Positions 11,604 through 23,327 of a stretch of 64,000 nt of DNA are shown here, piece after piece (position 1 is the first letter of the stretch; every line of letters starts with the position of its first letter). Origin of the DNA: Xenoacremonium recifei (lineage: Eukaryota; Ascomycota; Sordariomycetes; Hypocreales; Nectriaceae). The stretch spans positions 927,448 to 991,447 of the forward strand of contig WOFQ01000007.1 of assembly GCA_012184525.1 (NCBI GenBank), given 5' to 3'. The translations under genes and the position numbers were made by a program. Below the pieces are notes generated by a model. That model did no database searches, was not told the origin of the DNA, and saw only the letters and a program-made list of their open reading frames with translations.

Positions 11604-12095
11604 AGGGAAGAAAAGGTTTCTTTAACTCTGTAGATATATAGAGCATGCACTGCTGGTTCCACGGTGTTGAAGACTGAAATATACGCTTGTGTAGAATTAA
11701 CTTGACGATAATAGCAGGGAGGGGTTCAGGAAGACCCAACATCCACATTAGGTGCTTACTCTACCGCTAATTACGACCATCACGGCGTAGTCTAGAATCT
11801 CCAATGTCAACGGCGGATTGGCATCCCCAGACAAACTCTCCGCATCACCCTCAAATGTCGGATCCGGCTTCTCGGCCGATCGCTGCCGCATGTGAGTGAC
11901 GTGATGCGGCGCCATACAGCGTCAGTCCACAGTGGTGGATTTCTAAGCAGAGTCATTACCAATCCCGATGGGGAAATTGTGGAAGCTGTCGATGTATGCA
12001 CACGCCGATACACGACCGACTACTCCGGATACACTCTAGCGAGTATAATAAAGACGACCCCTCATTGAACCGAGTCGCAGGCTTGAGTCTGATTC
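11604..12095 (+). other. Intergenic: aldolase 3' flank and GST promoter
   Basis: 492 bp. The AT-rich 3' flank contains ATATATAGAGC soon after the aldolase stop. The rest is an unremarkable promoter region; no clear element found. Confidence 0.35.
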
Positions 12096-13065
12096 ATGAC
12101 CTCCCGTATAGCACAGCTCGGCAGGCAGTTCTTCAGCATGACATCCAAGACCAAGACCGACATCACCCTCTACACCGTCAACACGCCCAATGGCATCAAG
12201 GCGTCTATCATGCTGGAAGAGTTGTGCCTCGATTATAAGGTGCATCCCATCAAGATGACCGACAACGAGCAGAAGGAGCCCTGGTTCCTGGAGATCAACC
12301 CCAACGGCCGCATCCCAGCCCTCACGGATACCTTTACGGATGGCAAGCAGATCAACATCTTTGAGAGCGGTGCTATCCTGCAGTACCTCGTGGATCGCTA
12401 TGACAAGGACCACAAGGTGTCGTATCCGTACGGTTCAAGGGAGTACTGGGAGACGACGGGCTGGGTGAGTTATAACAGTGCTTCATCATGAGACTTGGTT
12501 GCTAACATGAGGTGCTCAGCTTATGTGGCAGATGGGTGGATTGGGACCTATGCAGGGCCAGGCAAACCACTTCAAGCGTGTGTCATCTTGCCGCCTTCTC
12601 TTAAACTTATGATCTCACATTGTGTCTTAGGTTATGCCCCAGAAAAGATTGAGTACGGAATTAACCGCTACGTCAATGAGACTCGCCGCCTGTACCGCAC
12701 CATGGACACACAGCTCGCCAAGTCATCCTCTGGTTATCTCGTAGGCGACCGCTGCACCGTCGCCGACATCTCCTGCTGGGGCTGGGTCGCATCTCACAGT
12801 CAGTCATCTCAACAATTTCTTCTCCTGAACTTTGCAGCTAACATCAATCTCAGAATGGGCCGGCGTGGACATCTCTGAGTTCCCTCACCTTGAGAAGTGG
12901 CTATACCTCTGTCTTGAGCGACCTGGCTTTGAGAAGGGCCGGCACGTTCCCACACCTCATACGGCGTTCGAGCAGAAGAACCTGACGGAGGAGGAGCTTG
13001 AGGCCAAGGCAGCCAGCTCGCGTGCTTGGGTTCAGGCTGGAATGAAGGATGATGCGAAGAAATGA
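12096..13065 (+). CDS. Glutathione S-transferase, Ure2/GTT-like
   Basis: Conjugates or reduces substrates with glutathione; 268 residues from the ATG at 12096 or 254 from the in-frame ATG at 12138 (MTSKTKTD), which is the more usual family start. Exons 12096-12464, 12520-12577, 12631-12798, 12854-13065; introns 53-55 nt. The N-terminal thioredoxin-fold domain has TLYTVNTPNGIKASIMLEEL, INPNGRIPALTD (cis-Pro) and the glutathione-binding FESGAILQYLVDRYD. The short second exon restores the LMWQMGGLGPMQGQANHF segment typical of Ure2/YfcG-type GSTs. The C-terminal helical domain has VADISCWGWVASHKWAGVD. Likely cytosolic detoxification; the first 14 residues could be a short targeting extension if the upstream ATG is used. 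Confidence 0.93.
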
Positions 13066-13313
13066 TCAAGCATATGAGATGTGTAGGGCGTTATGAAGAA
13101 CATTACTGCCTATGAGTCTCCAGTATAATGAAACACGACCCGTCAAGTGATGACTTATCCCTTTGACTTGTTCATACGAGATCCAACTCATTGAGAAGAC
13201 CAAATATACCTACTAACAGCCCCAGAAAGATTGGAAATGCAGAAAACAAATGAAAGTCACTGTATCTCATCTCCTTTCGATATCACTACGGCTTTCGCTT
13301 CTCAACCAGTTAT

Positions 13314-16300
13314 TCACTTAGCCAGAGTATTGTCTGGTGGCATTTGTTGGCCGGACATCCCATATTGTGGCTGAACTTCTGGGTTGAACCGAGCTGGCCA
13401 GGTTTGCTGCTGAGGTTGCTGGGGCGCAACTTGTGATTGGAACGAGGGGAGCGATAATGAGCTTTGTTGCCCTTGTAACGGCGGCAGTGTCAATGAACTT
13501 GGTTGTGCTTGTTGGGAGGCCGGGTTGTGATGTTCACTCGGCTGGACAGGATTACCCATGACTCTCCCGCTCGTATCCATATAACCGGTGTTTGCATACG
13601 GCTGACTGTACTGCGGCTGGGGTTGGTGTACATACTGTGGTGCGAGTTGCTCTGACCCCGGTTGTTGTTGTGCCATATGAGGAAGAACATTGTGCTGAGG
13701 AGGGTAGGCCTGTGCTTGCGGCATACCGTATGGCGGCCCAAATCCTTGTGTTCCATACATGCTCTGCTGCTGCTGTAGCTGCTGTTGGCCAACCTGTTGC
13801 GCGTCCGGACGCTGCTGGTTCGGTGGTCCCGAGAGGAAGACACTCTTCCAGTCTGCAGCCCTGCCGCGAGATCCTCCAGTATCGTCAGCCCAATTGGCGC
13901 GTATCTTGCCGTCTCTTGCACGACGCGTGGCATTAGTCCCATAGAGATCATGCATGTACTTCGTGAACTGGAGGTATGCATTGCGAACCGTTTCGAAGGG
14001 TTCCACGCCCAGTTTTATAATTGCATCGGGCTTCAGGATACTCTTGTGGCTGTCTCCTTGGGCGTGGAACTCGGCCAGTGCCAGCGCTGTCTGGCACGCA
14101 TTGCGAATCTGTCGACCGTTCCAACGAGCGGTAGGGTGCTCGTCAAAATGCTTGTACGCGAAATTGATGATGTCGATCGTCGCAATCTCAATGCGTCTAC
14201 CCCTCTGTTTGAAGCGTTCCTGAATCATGTCCATGTTGAGCTGGAACACCTTGCCCGTCTTGTCACGATTCAGCTCTGGATAGTACAGACTAATGTGGAT
14301 GCGTGATGCGAAGGCCTCGTCGAAATCTCCAACACGGTTAGTAGTTAGGAAGAGGATACCGGCGTAATATTCTAGAACACGGAGAAAAACTGTGCTAGTA
14401 GTTAGAGGAGATTCCCGCTAGTTGATGGTCCAAAACTTGCCTGCAACGAGACCGTTTCGTTTGAAGTCCTCTTTTGTTCTCTCCGCAAGGAAGACATCAG
14501 CCTCATCAAGCAAAAGGATACAACCCCACTTGCTGGCCAACGCAAAGTTCATCTCGAGTGCTTTCTCAACTTCTTTCGCCGTGACCCCCAGATCGCCTAA
14601 TATATCAGTGTCAGTCCCTGCCCCTTTACTTGTGCTATGGACGTCTAGGCCTTACCGCAGGTAATTTGGAATAAGGGCTTCTGGAACAGTTCTGCCACGC
14701 CCTCTGTCAAGATACATTAGTTAAGGGATATTTAAATAAGGAGGCAGTAGCTTAGCGAACCTGCCGTCGATGTTTTCCCGACTCCCGGTGCGCCATGAAG
14801 AAGCAAAATAAGACCCTTTCCTGTCATAAATTTCAGTATAGCTTCCCACCAGACTGGCGGAGAATCTGATACCTTTCCCTTTGACAATGTCAAACTGCTC
14901 TCGCTGACCTGCCGCCGACTCCTTGTCTCTGAAATGCTGCGAAATGAGCGATACGATCATTGACTGATGCCCCTCCTCGAGGACGAGGCGTTCAAAGGCT
15001 GTTGGGGGGTCCCCGGTCTTTGTATTGCCGAGCTGCGGTCCAACGTCTCCGTTTGAGCCAAGAGGGTTTATCGGTGCGTAGACTTCAGTTAGAAAGGTGA
15101 GATCTAGCTGGGCTATAATAGACGAAGATTAGCTCAATGAGATGGGACCACCATGTGATCAAGAATAGTAACCTACCCCATTGACGGCTTCGTAAGACAA
15201 ACCCAAAGACACGATATGACATGATCAAGAGCTCATCCTCTGAGACGTCGTAACTTCTTCCCGGGCCTCTCTGAAGCTCTTTGAGTCGCCGTGGGATGAC
15301 TGCAATTGAAGGCTGCCCGTCTGTCGAGTGCGACTTGCGTAGGAGGCTCTCAATGTATTCAGCTCTCTGCCTCTGATCCACGTACCTGTCGTTATGTGCC
15401 CAAAATCCAAGACAACAGGATGCTTGGCAGCTCGGTTCAGTTGCCTCAGGGGGCTTGACGAATTGGGGTACCGGTGCAGGCGGTAGAGGGAGTCCTGGAG
15501 GCTGCGTTGCAGGTGGAGGGACTCCAGCTGGCTCCTTTTTGTTCAGTCTAACAGTCTCGCCACCAACAGCTAAAAATTCCAGGTTCGGCATCTCCAGTAG
15601 CTTCTTGTCATCTTCGACAGAGAACGCTGTTTCGAAATCAATGACCACTGGGCTCTCCACATCGTCTCTCATTGTCAACGTCGGCCCAGCATAGTACATA
15701 TGTTTCACTGAGGCAACATCAAGGAATTTGGCACCCCTGCGAATCAACTTCCGCCTGTACTTTTCGTGCTGAGGGAGATCTTCCACTTCAGTCCATTCGC
15801 TCTCAGTGAAATCCACCCGCCTTCCAGGATGAAAGCGAATAGGATAAACATCAAGCGACGTGATTTCTTTGTCGCCGTCGTATTTTTTGAAGTCAAATGA
15901 CTTTGAAACCGGTCCGAGACGCGTACCGTCAAAATCGATGTAGACGCAAGTGACACTGAAGTCAGGTTTCTCACTCTTCTCAGTAGACTGACGAGAATAC
16001 CACCTTTTCCAGGCCGGGATGACAGAGTGTCTCACAAGGTCAACGCCGATAACTCGGTAAGCTTGCTTCCCGTCGCTGCTAATCACTTCGACTCCTGGTC
16101 GAAAAAGGTACCACAGATCTGCAAAAGCCACCTTGCGACAGTCAGGGCTTTCGAGATATGTGCGTTTAGCAGTAATTTCCGAATCAATGAAGTCAAGTAG
16201 ACACTCCAGGTGGGCGAGAGCAGTTTCCGACTTTGTGAGATCTTCTGACTCATCCCCTGAACTGCTCTCTGAATCATCCTCTGACTCCCCCCCTGGGCTG

Positions 16301-17745
16301 CTCTCTAGATTGTCCTCTTTCCCCTGGTCGCCTCTCTCCTCTTCTTTTGCTTCTTCTTCGGGGCTGGCTGGCTCCTCGCCTTCTCTTTCTGCCGCCTTGG
16401 CCTGGATATCCTTCGAAAGCAATGTTGATTCGGCTACCGCTTGGGCTGAATCTTTGCCCAAATCCGGTATAGGTGTGATCAAGTCTTCAGGTTTTCCGGA
16501 AGCAAGATCTGTTGTGCCTAACCCTAATCCCGATCCTAACCCTTCACCCTCATTCGTCGTCTTCAATTCAAACTTCTCTTTCAGAGCTGAACGCCAGTCT
16601 CGCAGTGCTTGTTCACGATAGACCAGGGCCTTGAAAGGCCTGATGAAGACAATGGGCCGTGCTTCCGCCAAATTTTCCTCCGCTTTAATTGGCACTATGT
16701 GTACGCCCGTAACCCTTCCAAGAATCGTAGTCAGAAGCTGTGAGTGAAGACAGATTCTCTCAGGTAAAGGCGCCTGTCCAGGAGCCATTGAGGCAAGCGC
16801 CTCGTTGTCGTGAGGCACATGTATCTTGCGAACGCGGCGGCTAGTTGCGCCAAACCAATTCTCATATGGAAGGTCATCGTCAATTTCAGGCTCACCCATA
16901 AGGATGTCAATGGCACATGAATCCTTTTCCTCAAGTCGATAGCTTATGTCGAAAGAGTCCCAGTCTATCCGGTTGAGCTTGGGCATCGCGTAGCTAGGAA
17001 GGGATGTTTCCTCTGAGGTATCCTTGGCCTTTTTTTCATCTTTTTTGGCCTCTGCAAGAGTTTTCTGCCTGTTTTGGTATTCCTCAGCTAGAAAGAGACG
17101 ATCCAGGTCCCATTCAAAATTCTTTCTGAGCCTCTCGCGACGAAGACCATAGTCGATCGTACGGTCATAATCCTCGTGCTTGGATCGATCTGCATCCTCG
17201 TTGTCGATAACGGCTTCGTGAGGAAGCTCAAATGGGTCAGGTCTCTTGTATGCAGCTTCCGAGCCCAAGTACCACAGGTCAACCCATGGCCCATCTGGAA
17301 GGCGATCAGTCCACGGGCGTTCCCAGGTATACATGCGCATATTATCACGTGTATCAGGTTGACGCGCCGCCCAGTTTCTTCGGTGTTCATAAAGAAACCG
17401 CGCCATCTGTTTGTACTGTTCCTCCTCGGCTGTCATGGTCCGTTGTCCCGGACCCAGCCCAGGAAACGGAGGTACTTGACTTGAATCCTGGTGTTGGCTG
17501 GCTGGCTGCGCATTGGTATATTTCTCGAGGTCAGCTATCTTTGCCTTCAAAGCTTGAATGTCGTCGGCAATGCTAGTAGCACCAGAAGCAATATGCTCTT
17601 TCTTGTCTTCAGCCGCGAGATGGCCCATCTTAGGACCAGAGCCATTCTCTTGACTTGGTATGGGTGGTGCTGAGTCCGCGGTCAGAGGCACGCAGCCAGA
17701 CATCTCGGGATTGCCAGACTCTTGGCTTGTGCTTCCCGAGTCCAT
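13314..17745 (-). CDS. Large AAA+ ATPase with DUF7025-type N-terminal region
   Basis: P-loop ATPase of 1382 residues from ATG 17745 (the frame extends further upstream without an ATG). Exons on the minus strand: 15177-17745, 14873-15112, 14761-14820, 14656-14703, 14441-14596, 13314-14389. The fungal N-terminal region includes a DUF7025-like block (WYLFRPGVEVISSDGKQAYR) and a long acidic Glu/Ser linker (16.2-16.4 kb). The C-terminal AAA domain has Walker A GAPGVGKT (946-953), Walker B ILLLDEAD (Asp1003-Glu1004), the TTNR sensor-1 segment, and FDEAFASRIHISL with likely arginine fingers. A Gln/Pro-rich low-complexity tail with QQQLQQQQ follows. Intron 14390-14440 uses a GC donor (GCAAGT). This family is common in filamentous fungi, and its substrate is unknown. 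It is divergent from the STAND-like gene at 18258. Confidence 0.92.
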
Positions 17746-18257
17746 TTGCTGAGAGTTGAGTCGAATAGAATTTATGTTGGAAGAGTATGTTAGACGCGGT
17801 CGGGAGAACGTCAGAGGAAATATTGTGAATGGTGAACCGTCCTTTCCCCTTGTATCGCGGCTCAGCTGAAGCCTAGTTTTGGCCCCCAAACATGTCTAAA
17901 CATAGAAATGCGCGATTTTCTTCATGAAATTTGTGTGTTAGCCTATCTTGTTGGCTTCAGCGATGTGACGAGCGTCCTGGTGATGCATAAGTTGGGGGCC
18001 AAATTGCAAGCGTATCGCCGAAGGCCACGTCTGCGTGACAGCGGTGGGCCAAGCGCCGATATCAAGCTGAAATATGCACGGAGTATTGCCTGATGAGATT
18101 CCTCGCTTCCAACCTACTTTAAGCGGAGAACGTGCAATTGCTGGTTGTGCAGTATCTCACTTCCTGCGGCAGGTTATACGGGGCTTCTTAACTGCAGTGA
18201 AGGAATGAATCATTCGCCTTCCTGAGTTCTCCTCTCTACAACCGACCAACGACCAAG
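17746..18257. promoter_or_regulatory. Shared promoter of AAA ATPase (-) and STAND-like gene (+)
   Basis: 512 bp between divergent start codons. No TATA box is obvious. The AAA frame stays open to 17889 but contains no ATG beyond 17745, so the upstream part is taken as leader. Head-to-head placement suggests linked expression (inference). Confidence 0.4.
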
Positions 18258-20509
18258 ATGGCTGATCCAGAACCATCCCTACCGAGGCCCAGCCTCCAAC
18301 CTCCGACCGTGGACTTCATAGACAATCATCTCCCAAAGTTCGATCCAGCCTTTGTGAACCCCCCGGCCTGCTACGATCCTGTGTCCAAACAATACATCCC
18401 CAAGAGCATGCCCATGACGTCGCCGCCAGGCAATGGCTCTTGGTTGGCGGTAGGGTCCTCGCCTGGTTCTTCCGAAATTGCGAATATCGAAACAGATCTG
18501 GTTCATTGTGGTACTGATCCTCCTGTCAGGCCAGCATTGACTAACACGCAGGCCATGGCATACTGGAATGACATCTTCCCCAAAGCAATGGCTCAGCTAA
18601 AACAGAAGCGAGAGCCACAGAAAAGGCCTGATCAATACAAGATTCGGGATGCATGCGACTGGACTGACATCTACGATGTTCTCGAAATGGCACGGGACGA
18701 GTACAACAGTGAAGCCGGACCAAAAGGGAAGATGAGGAAGATGTGGCGGAAGGTAGCCGACAATATCGATCCTATTGCAGGAGTTGCAAACTCTGCCACG
18801 AAGATTGCCCCGCAAGATCCTTATGCATCACCAGTATTGGGTGCGTTGGACGTCATTTGCAAGGTCATAAGTGCATTTGCGAACCAGCTGCAGATGGAAG
18901 CATACAGCTGACAGGCGATATCCAGGCCATTGGGACAGCTGCAAGTGTCCGTAAGGAAATGCTAGAAGGCATCGACGGGATTGTCCCCATCTTTTCAGAT
19001 GTTGAGCTCTTCCTTTCAACATTTCCAAGAGACGAAAAAATACGGGATTCAGCTCTCGAGCTCACTGTCACAACACTGGTTGCAATTGAGCAAGCTATTG
19101 GCTTCTTTATCAGCAATGAATGTATGTCTATATGGCCAAAGTACTAGGGGCTTTGTGAATTGATGACAGCAACAAGTTATCAGGGCTTTAAAGGCCGCTG
19201 CGTTGGCAGGCAGCTACGAGAAGAATGTCCGAGAGAGCCTTAGAGCAGTAAATGCACAGAGCAGAAGCCTCATGGAGGAAGCCATCAAGTCTCATATTCA
19301 CGAATCCCACCACTGTAAGTGCCGGTTTACTGCCTTCACTATTAGGTGGCAATATTAAACCCTCTCAGATTCCAAGGAAACACAGAAAATCCTATTTCTA
19401 CTTCAGGGGAGTTTTCAGAAGGCCGCAAACAGCCTTAACTCAATAGAACGCTTGCTCGCGGATCATAAGTTAGAGAGAGAGCAGTGGCTGGAAAGAGATC
19501 GCCAGAAAGATCGTAAGCGCAGCCTTGTTCCCAAGACTCTTGACTCCCGAGTTCAAAGTGCCTCTAACCTCACTCGCCTACAGAGAAACTCGAAGCTTTA
19601 CAGGTAGAAAATTCCCATCTCTTTAGCGAAAACATTGTTCTGCGGACGCACTCGCCTCTCATGCAGGGTTATTGGGCTCCCCCGCCGCAGCCACAGAAAC
19701 AAATCACGGCATGGAGCATCAACCAGGCAACATTACAGCAAATGCTCCATGCTTCTGACCTCGACCTCATCGATGTAGCTTGTGTCGAAGACAAGAAATC
19801 GGAGCTCCCATGGAAGCAACGCGTCCGATCCGAGCAAATTACAAGTGCAAAGCTCTTCCAGGAGTGGATTGTCTCCCCAATCTCGACCAAGCTTCTGGTG
19901 CAATGGAATATGCAACCACCCAAAACTGTCGCGGGCGTCTCGCCGTTATCAATATTCATTGGAACCATGGCACAAGCACTACGAGGCAAGCAGGGATTCG
20001 TTTCAACCATCTGGTTTACCGGAAGGCATATCGATACTGCCGATGCTGGACCTCATGTCGGTGGGCGCGCGATGCTAGCAAGCTTTGTTGATCAACTGTT
20101 GAGACAATACGCCTTCGACTTGCAGCCTCTCGCGAATGTCATCAACCTCGCAGGCTTGCAGACGGGAGGCCCCAACGAACTCCTAAATCTTTTGGTTTGG
20201 CTGGTGCAGCAACTGCCAAGAACCATGACCTTTATCTGCATCATTGACGAGGTAGCCCTGCTTGAGCGAGAGGAGCATCAGGATGAGGCGCTTCCGGCGC
20301 TTGTGAAATTGCTGAGTCTCGTCAAAGACCCTACCATAAACGCTGCTATGAAGATCCTCTTCACGAGCACGTTGATCTCAGATATCGTGAGTGCGGCTTT
20401 CGAACAGGAGGATCTGGTTCTGAATGTGGAGGGGCTGGCACAGATGGTGTGGGCGCCAAACGAGGAGCGAGTGATCCGTGAATTGGAAGAAGGAATTCAG
20501 GACTTCTAA
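18258..20509 (+). CDS. Fungal STAND-type N-terminal (DUF7708-like) protein without visible P-loop
   Basis: 675 residues from exons 18258-18870, 18915-19121, 19177-19314, 19369-19512, 19584-20509. The first intron (44 nt, GTGCAT donor) is the least certain; the others have good GTATGT/GTAAG donors. Visible parts: a Pro-rich N-terminus, a helical region with the fungal STAND N-terminal pattern (ASVRKEMLEGIDGIVPIFSD, then TLVAIEQAIGFFISNE), coiled-coil stretches (SLRAVNAQSRSLMEEAIKSH; LLADHKLEREQWLERDRQ), and a C-terminal half with the NACHT-like spacing (VAGVSPLSIFIGTMAQAL, TIWFTGRHIDTAD, PRTMTFICIIDEVALLE resembling a Walker B strand). No GxxxxGK[ST] Walker A is seen and no WD/ankyrin/TPR repeats follow. 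NLR-type signalling is possible but not shown. Confidence 0.75.
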
Positions 20510-20616
20510 GATTTAGAATAGGGGCCATAGTATTTTAATTTGTGTTTTAGGTAGCCTATATCTCAAATTCGTCACTGAGATGTCAAAGACAAAAAAGCCC
20601 ATCTTACACGAGTCGT

Positions 20617-22180
20617 CTAATTTTTAACCACACCAACTTGGCTTCTCACAGGGACATTGTCCTGTCGCCCAACCTCGGGGAAGCCCTCAACATTGACGCC
20701 CTTTCGGAAAAGCAAGCAATGGCTTGATCCACCAAAGTGGAACATGCCCGTCTGTTCGCCCTTCTTGATGTGCTGACCCTCCTTTACCGTGATCTCGCAT
20801 GTGCTGACCTCGTCCATGCCAATGCCGATGAAACCCATCAAGCCGATCTTCGGGTTGTCAGCCTCAATCAGGATGACCGCACGAGTCGCGAGCGCTGAAA
20901 GATAGCCCTGAGCAATACCGATGCCTGCAGTGTCAATCTCCTTGGTGTTGGGGTCACCGATGCCCTCGAATAGCGGCTCGCTAAAGTACGTGCCGTCCTG
21001 GACAAACGCTCGCTTCACTGTACCCGACACAGGGCTATGCCAGCGGTGGTATGAGAGAGCCGAGAGGAAGGCTTGATAGACGGTACCGCCAGCGAATTTG
21101 TGAGATAGAGGATCATGAGCGAGCATATCCAGGACGGAGTATGGCTGTCCCTTGATGAAAAACTTATCACGAAGCTTGATGTTATGCTCAATGTTGTAAA
21201 CCCGCGACTCGCAGGCGTTGGCAATGACATTGTCGTCATCTGGCGATGCCACAGGACGAGCAGAGTCATGAACCTCGCGAGTGAAGAAATCTATGAGGTT
21301 TGTGAGCATTGGCTATTCGACAGGCTTCAGGGCTTGGCTCACCATCCCAAGACTTGTAACCATAGTATTTGGCTGAGGGGTCACAAATGAACATGTCCTC
21401 GAACTTGTAAGAGGTCTTGTTGGGGGCATTGGCCACCTTCATCAGATCCCCCATGCCCGTCTCACCGAACCAGCCGGTGGTATGGTCACTCAGGACCTCT
21501 GCGGATTCAGGTGTCTGTGGACAAGATTTAGTTCTCAATCCAAAACTGCGAATTATTAGGAACACAGAAAACTTACCTGGAGGTACTTTCCCCACGTGTT
21601 GAGGACCTTCTTGAGCATCTTGTTCACATCTGGGTCCAGAAAAGCCGCATGACCGCTACCCAAAGAAGTCAGTTTCGTTTCATCTCTTTGCAGGCAGAAC
21701 GTGACTCACCTAGGAGTTCCCATGACATAGTCAAACAGCGCACACATCGGCACACCCACAACGCCCACGCTCTCCGCGGCATCAGTCCACTCTGGTGCCC
21801 GGCTCAAGATGTGGTTGAGCACCTGGAGCATCTGATTGTAGTTGAAGACCTGCTGGCTGCCCGTGGGATCATGGTAGTAAGGGTGCTTGCGGGGTATCTC
21901 GTCGAACATGGCCACGAAGTACATGTAGATACGCGAGTTGCCCTCAATGAATTCCTTGAACTCCTTGAGCACCGGGATCAGTGGCTCGGGGTTCTTCTCG
22001 ACGTGCTTGGTGACGCGATGCAGGTATTCGCGGTGAACACGATGGTCTGCGGGCAGCCACGCACCGGGCCTGCGGTCTTAATGTGAGGGTTTGAATCTGA
22101 GAGCCTAGTTGAATGAAGACTTACTTGTGCACACGATGGTGCTCAGGAATATCGTGCTCGTCGCCGTGCTGCACAACCAT
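20617..22180 (-). CDS. PsiD-like phosphatidylserine decarboxylase family protein
   Basis: Pyruvoyl-dependent decarboxylase family, 446 residues. Exons (minus): 22125-22180, 21710-22069, 21577-21655, 21343-21514, 20617-21290; all four introns 52-62 nt with GTAAGT/GTGAG donors. The N-terminal half is the PSDC-type extension (LKEFKEFIEGNSRIYMYFVA, NHILSRAPEWTD). The catalytic half has KSWDDFFTREV, the PSD hallmark YHRWHSPVSGTV and IGIGMDEVSTCEI. The self-cleavage site reads FHFGGSSHC (Ser411/Ser412) in place of the LGST of membrane PSDs. No signal, transmembrane or C2 domain is seen, so it looks soluble. This architecture is that of aromatic-amino-acid decarboxylases such as Psilocybe PsiD and many unassigned fungal relatives. 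It is convergent with the STAND-like gene, the stops being 107 bp apart. Confidence 0.88.
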
Positions 22181-23327
22181 GGTGAATGGGTCTAAGATTT
22201 GTAGTGTAGAGTATCAATTAAGCGTCTGAAAGCCTCACTCTGCTCAGCTGCTGGCATTTCAGCTCCCCTCCATCGCGGGGCAATTGCAGTATTATAGAAC
22301 GAGCCCTGTTTCCATAACATAACGCTTTCTCGTCTCCCATTCCGTCTTAGCCGGGCCATGACGGTGCATGACATCAAATCGTCGATGATGTCAGCAGCCG
22401 CCGAAAGCGTCGCGCCCGATTTAGACCAACCGCCTGAGATCCAGAGCTTCCAACAGCTGAGATGCGCCCCGTTCAACCTTCTCCGCTTCTCAAAAACTTG
22501 ATATAGCCCGTTTCACCGTTTGACTTTCGCGTGGCTCAGGCCAGGAACCAGATCTCGCCTTGCACGGGACCGTGCCGAGACTGCCGAGCTGCAGCTGGAT
22601 TGAATGCCGCGCGGCATGTCCAGTTAAGCTTCGGCTCGTATCTGCAAATCATGGGACGATCATCAATCACCGTCGTCAGAGGACAGGGGGATCAAGGTCA
22701 CGACATCGTCTTATTCGTCTACTCCTGCTAAGTCTTCCGCCAACACCAGATCTCATTCTCCCCTCTCCATCTGGAAGCCTCGAACAAATAGGGCATCCCA
22801 CGTCAGTGCTCAGCCAAAACAGAAACTCCTCGCCGTAGAAAGAACAAACACCACAAGAGCATCATCAACCCCCGTGGACACGATTAAATACATTTGAATT
22901 GGTTGCAACGCTGGCCGGCTTGGCAGGGGACAAAGACCTCGCAGATCCATCTCTTGCCCACGCTGCCCTGGACGATACCGTACAGTTTGGCGGGTAAAGG
23001 AAAATATACCGGTGCTGTAGTATCCTGTCCCACGCCTCCCTCCAGAGGTAAAACTGAGTGCCAAGAGCAATTAAAAAAACAAAACACAAAGGGAAGTAGA
23101 AGTTGCGTCGCTACGCCAGTCGCTGGTCGGCAGGGAATTGAACGGCTTGACTAACACAGAGGCTGAATGCAATCGAGTCAACAAGGAAATTCGTAACGTC
23201 GTAAGCGTGTCGTCGAGACACATGGGGAATATGTAACTTGTGTTCCAGGATAAGATGAAGCCCGGGTGGTATAGATAGAAAGGAGAAAAGGTGTCAGATG
23301 AAGTTGAAATGCCGCTCATAGACGGAA
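22181..23327. other. Intergenic: decarboxylase promoter and TeaR 3' flank
   Basis: 1147 bp. The part next to 22180 is the decarboxylase leader/promoter. A 14-bp palindrome ATGCCGCGCGGCAT lies at about 22603-22616. The part near 23300 is the 3' flank of the TeaR-like gene. Short open frames here show no family resemblance. Confidence 0.35.

Noticed and set aside
16505..16545. Telomere-like CCCTAA words
   Set aside because: They lie inside the AAA ATPase coding exon and encode a Gly/Leu-rich repeat (GLGSGLGLGTT); not telomeric.
17746..17889. N-terminal extension of the AAA ATPase frame
   Set aside because: The frame stays open but has no ATG; the first usable start is 17745.
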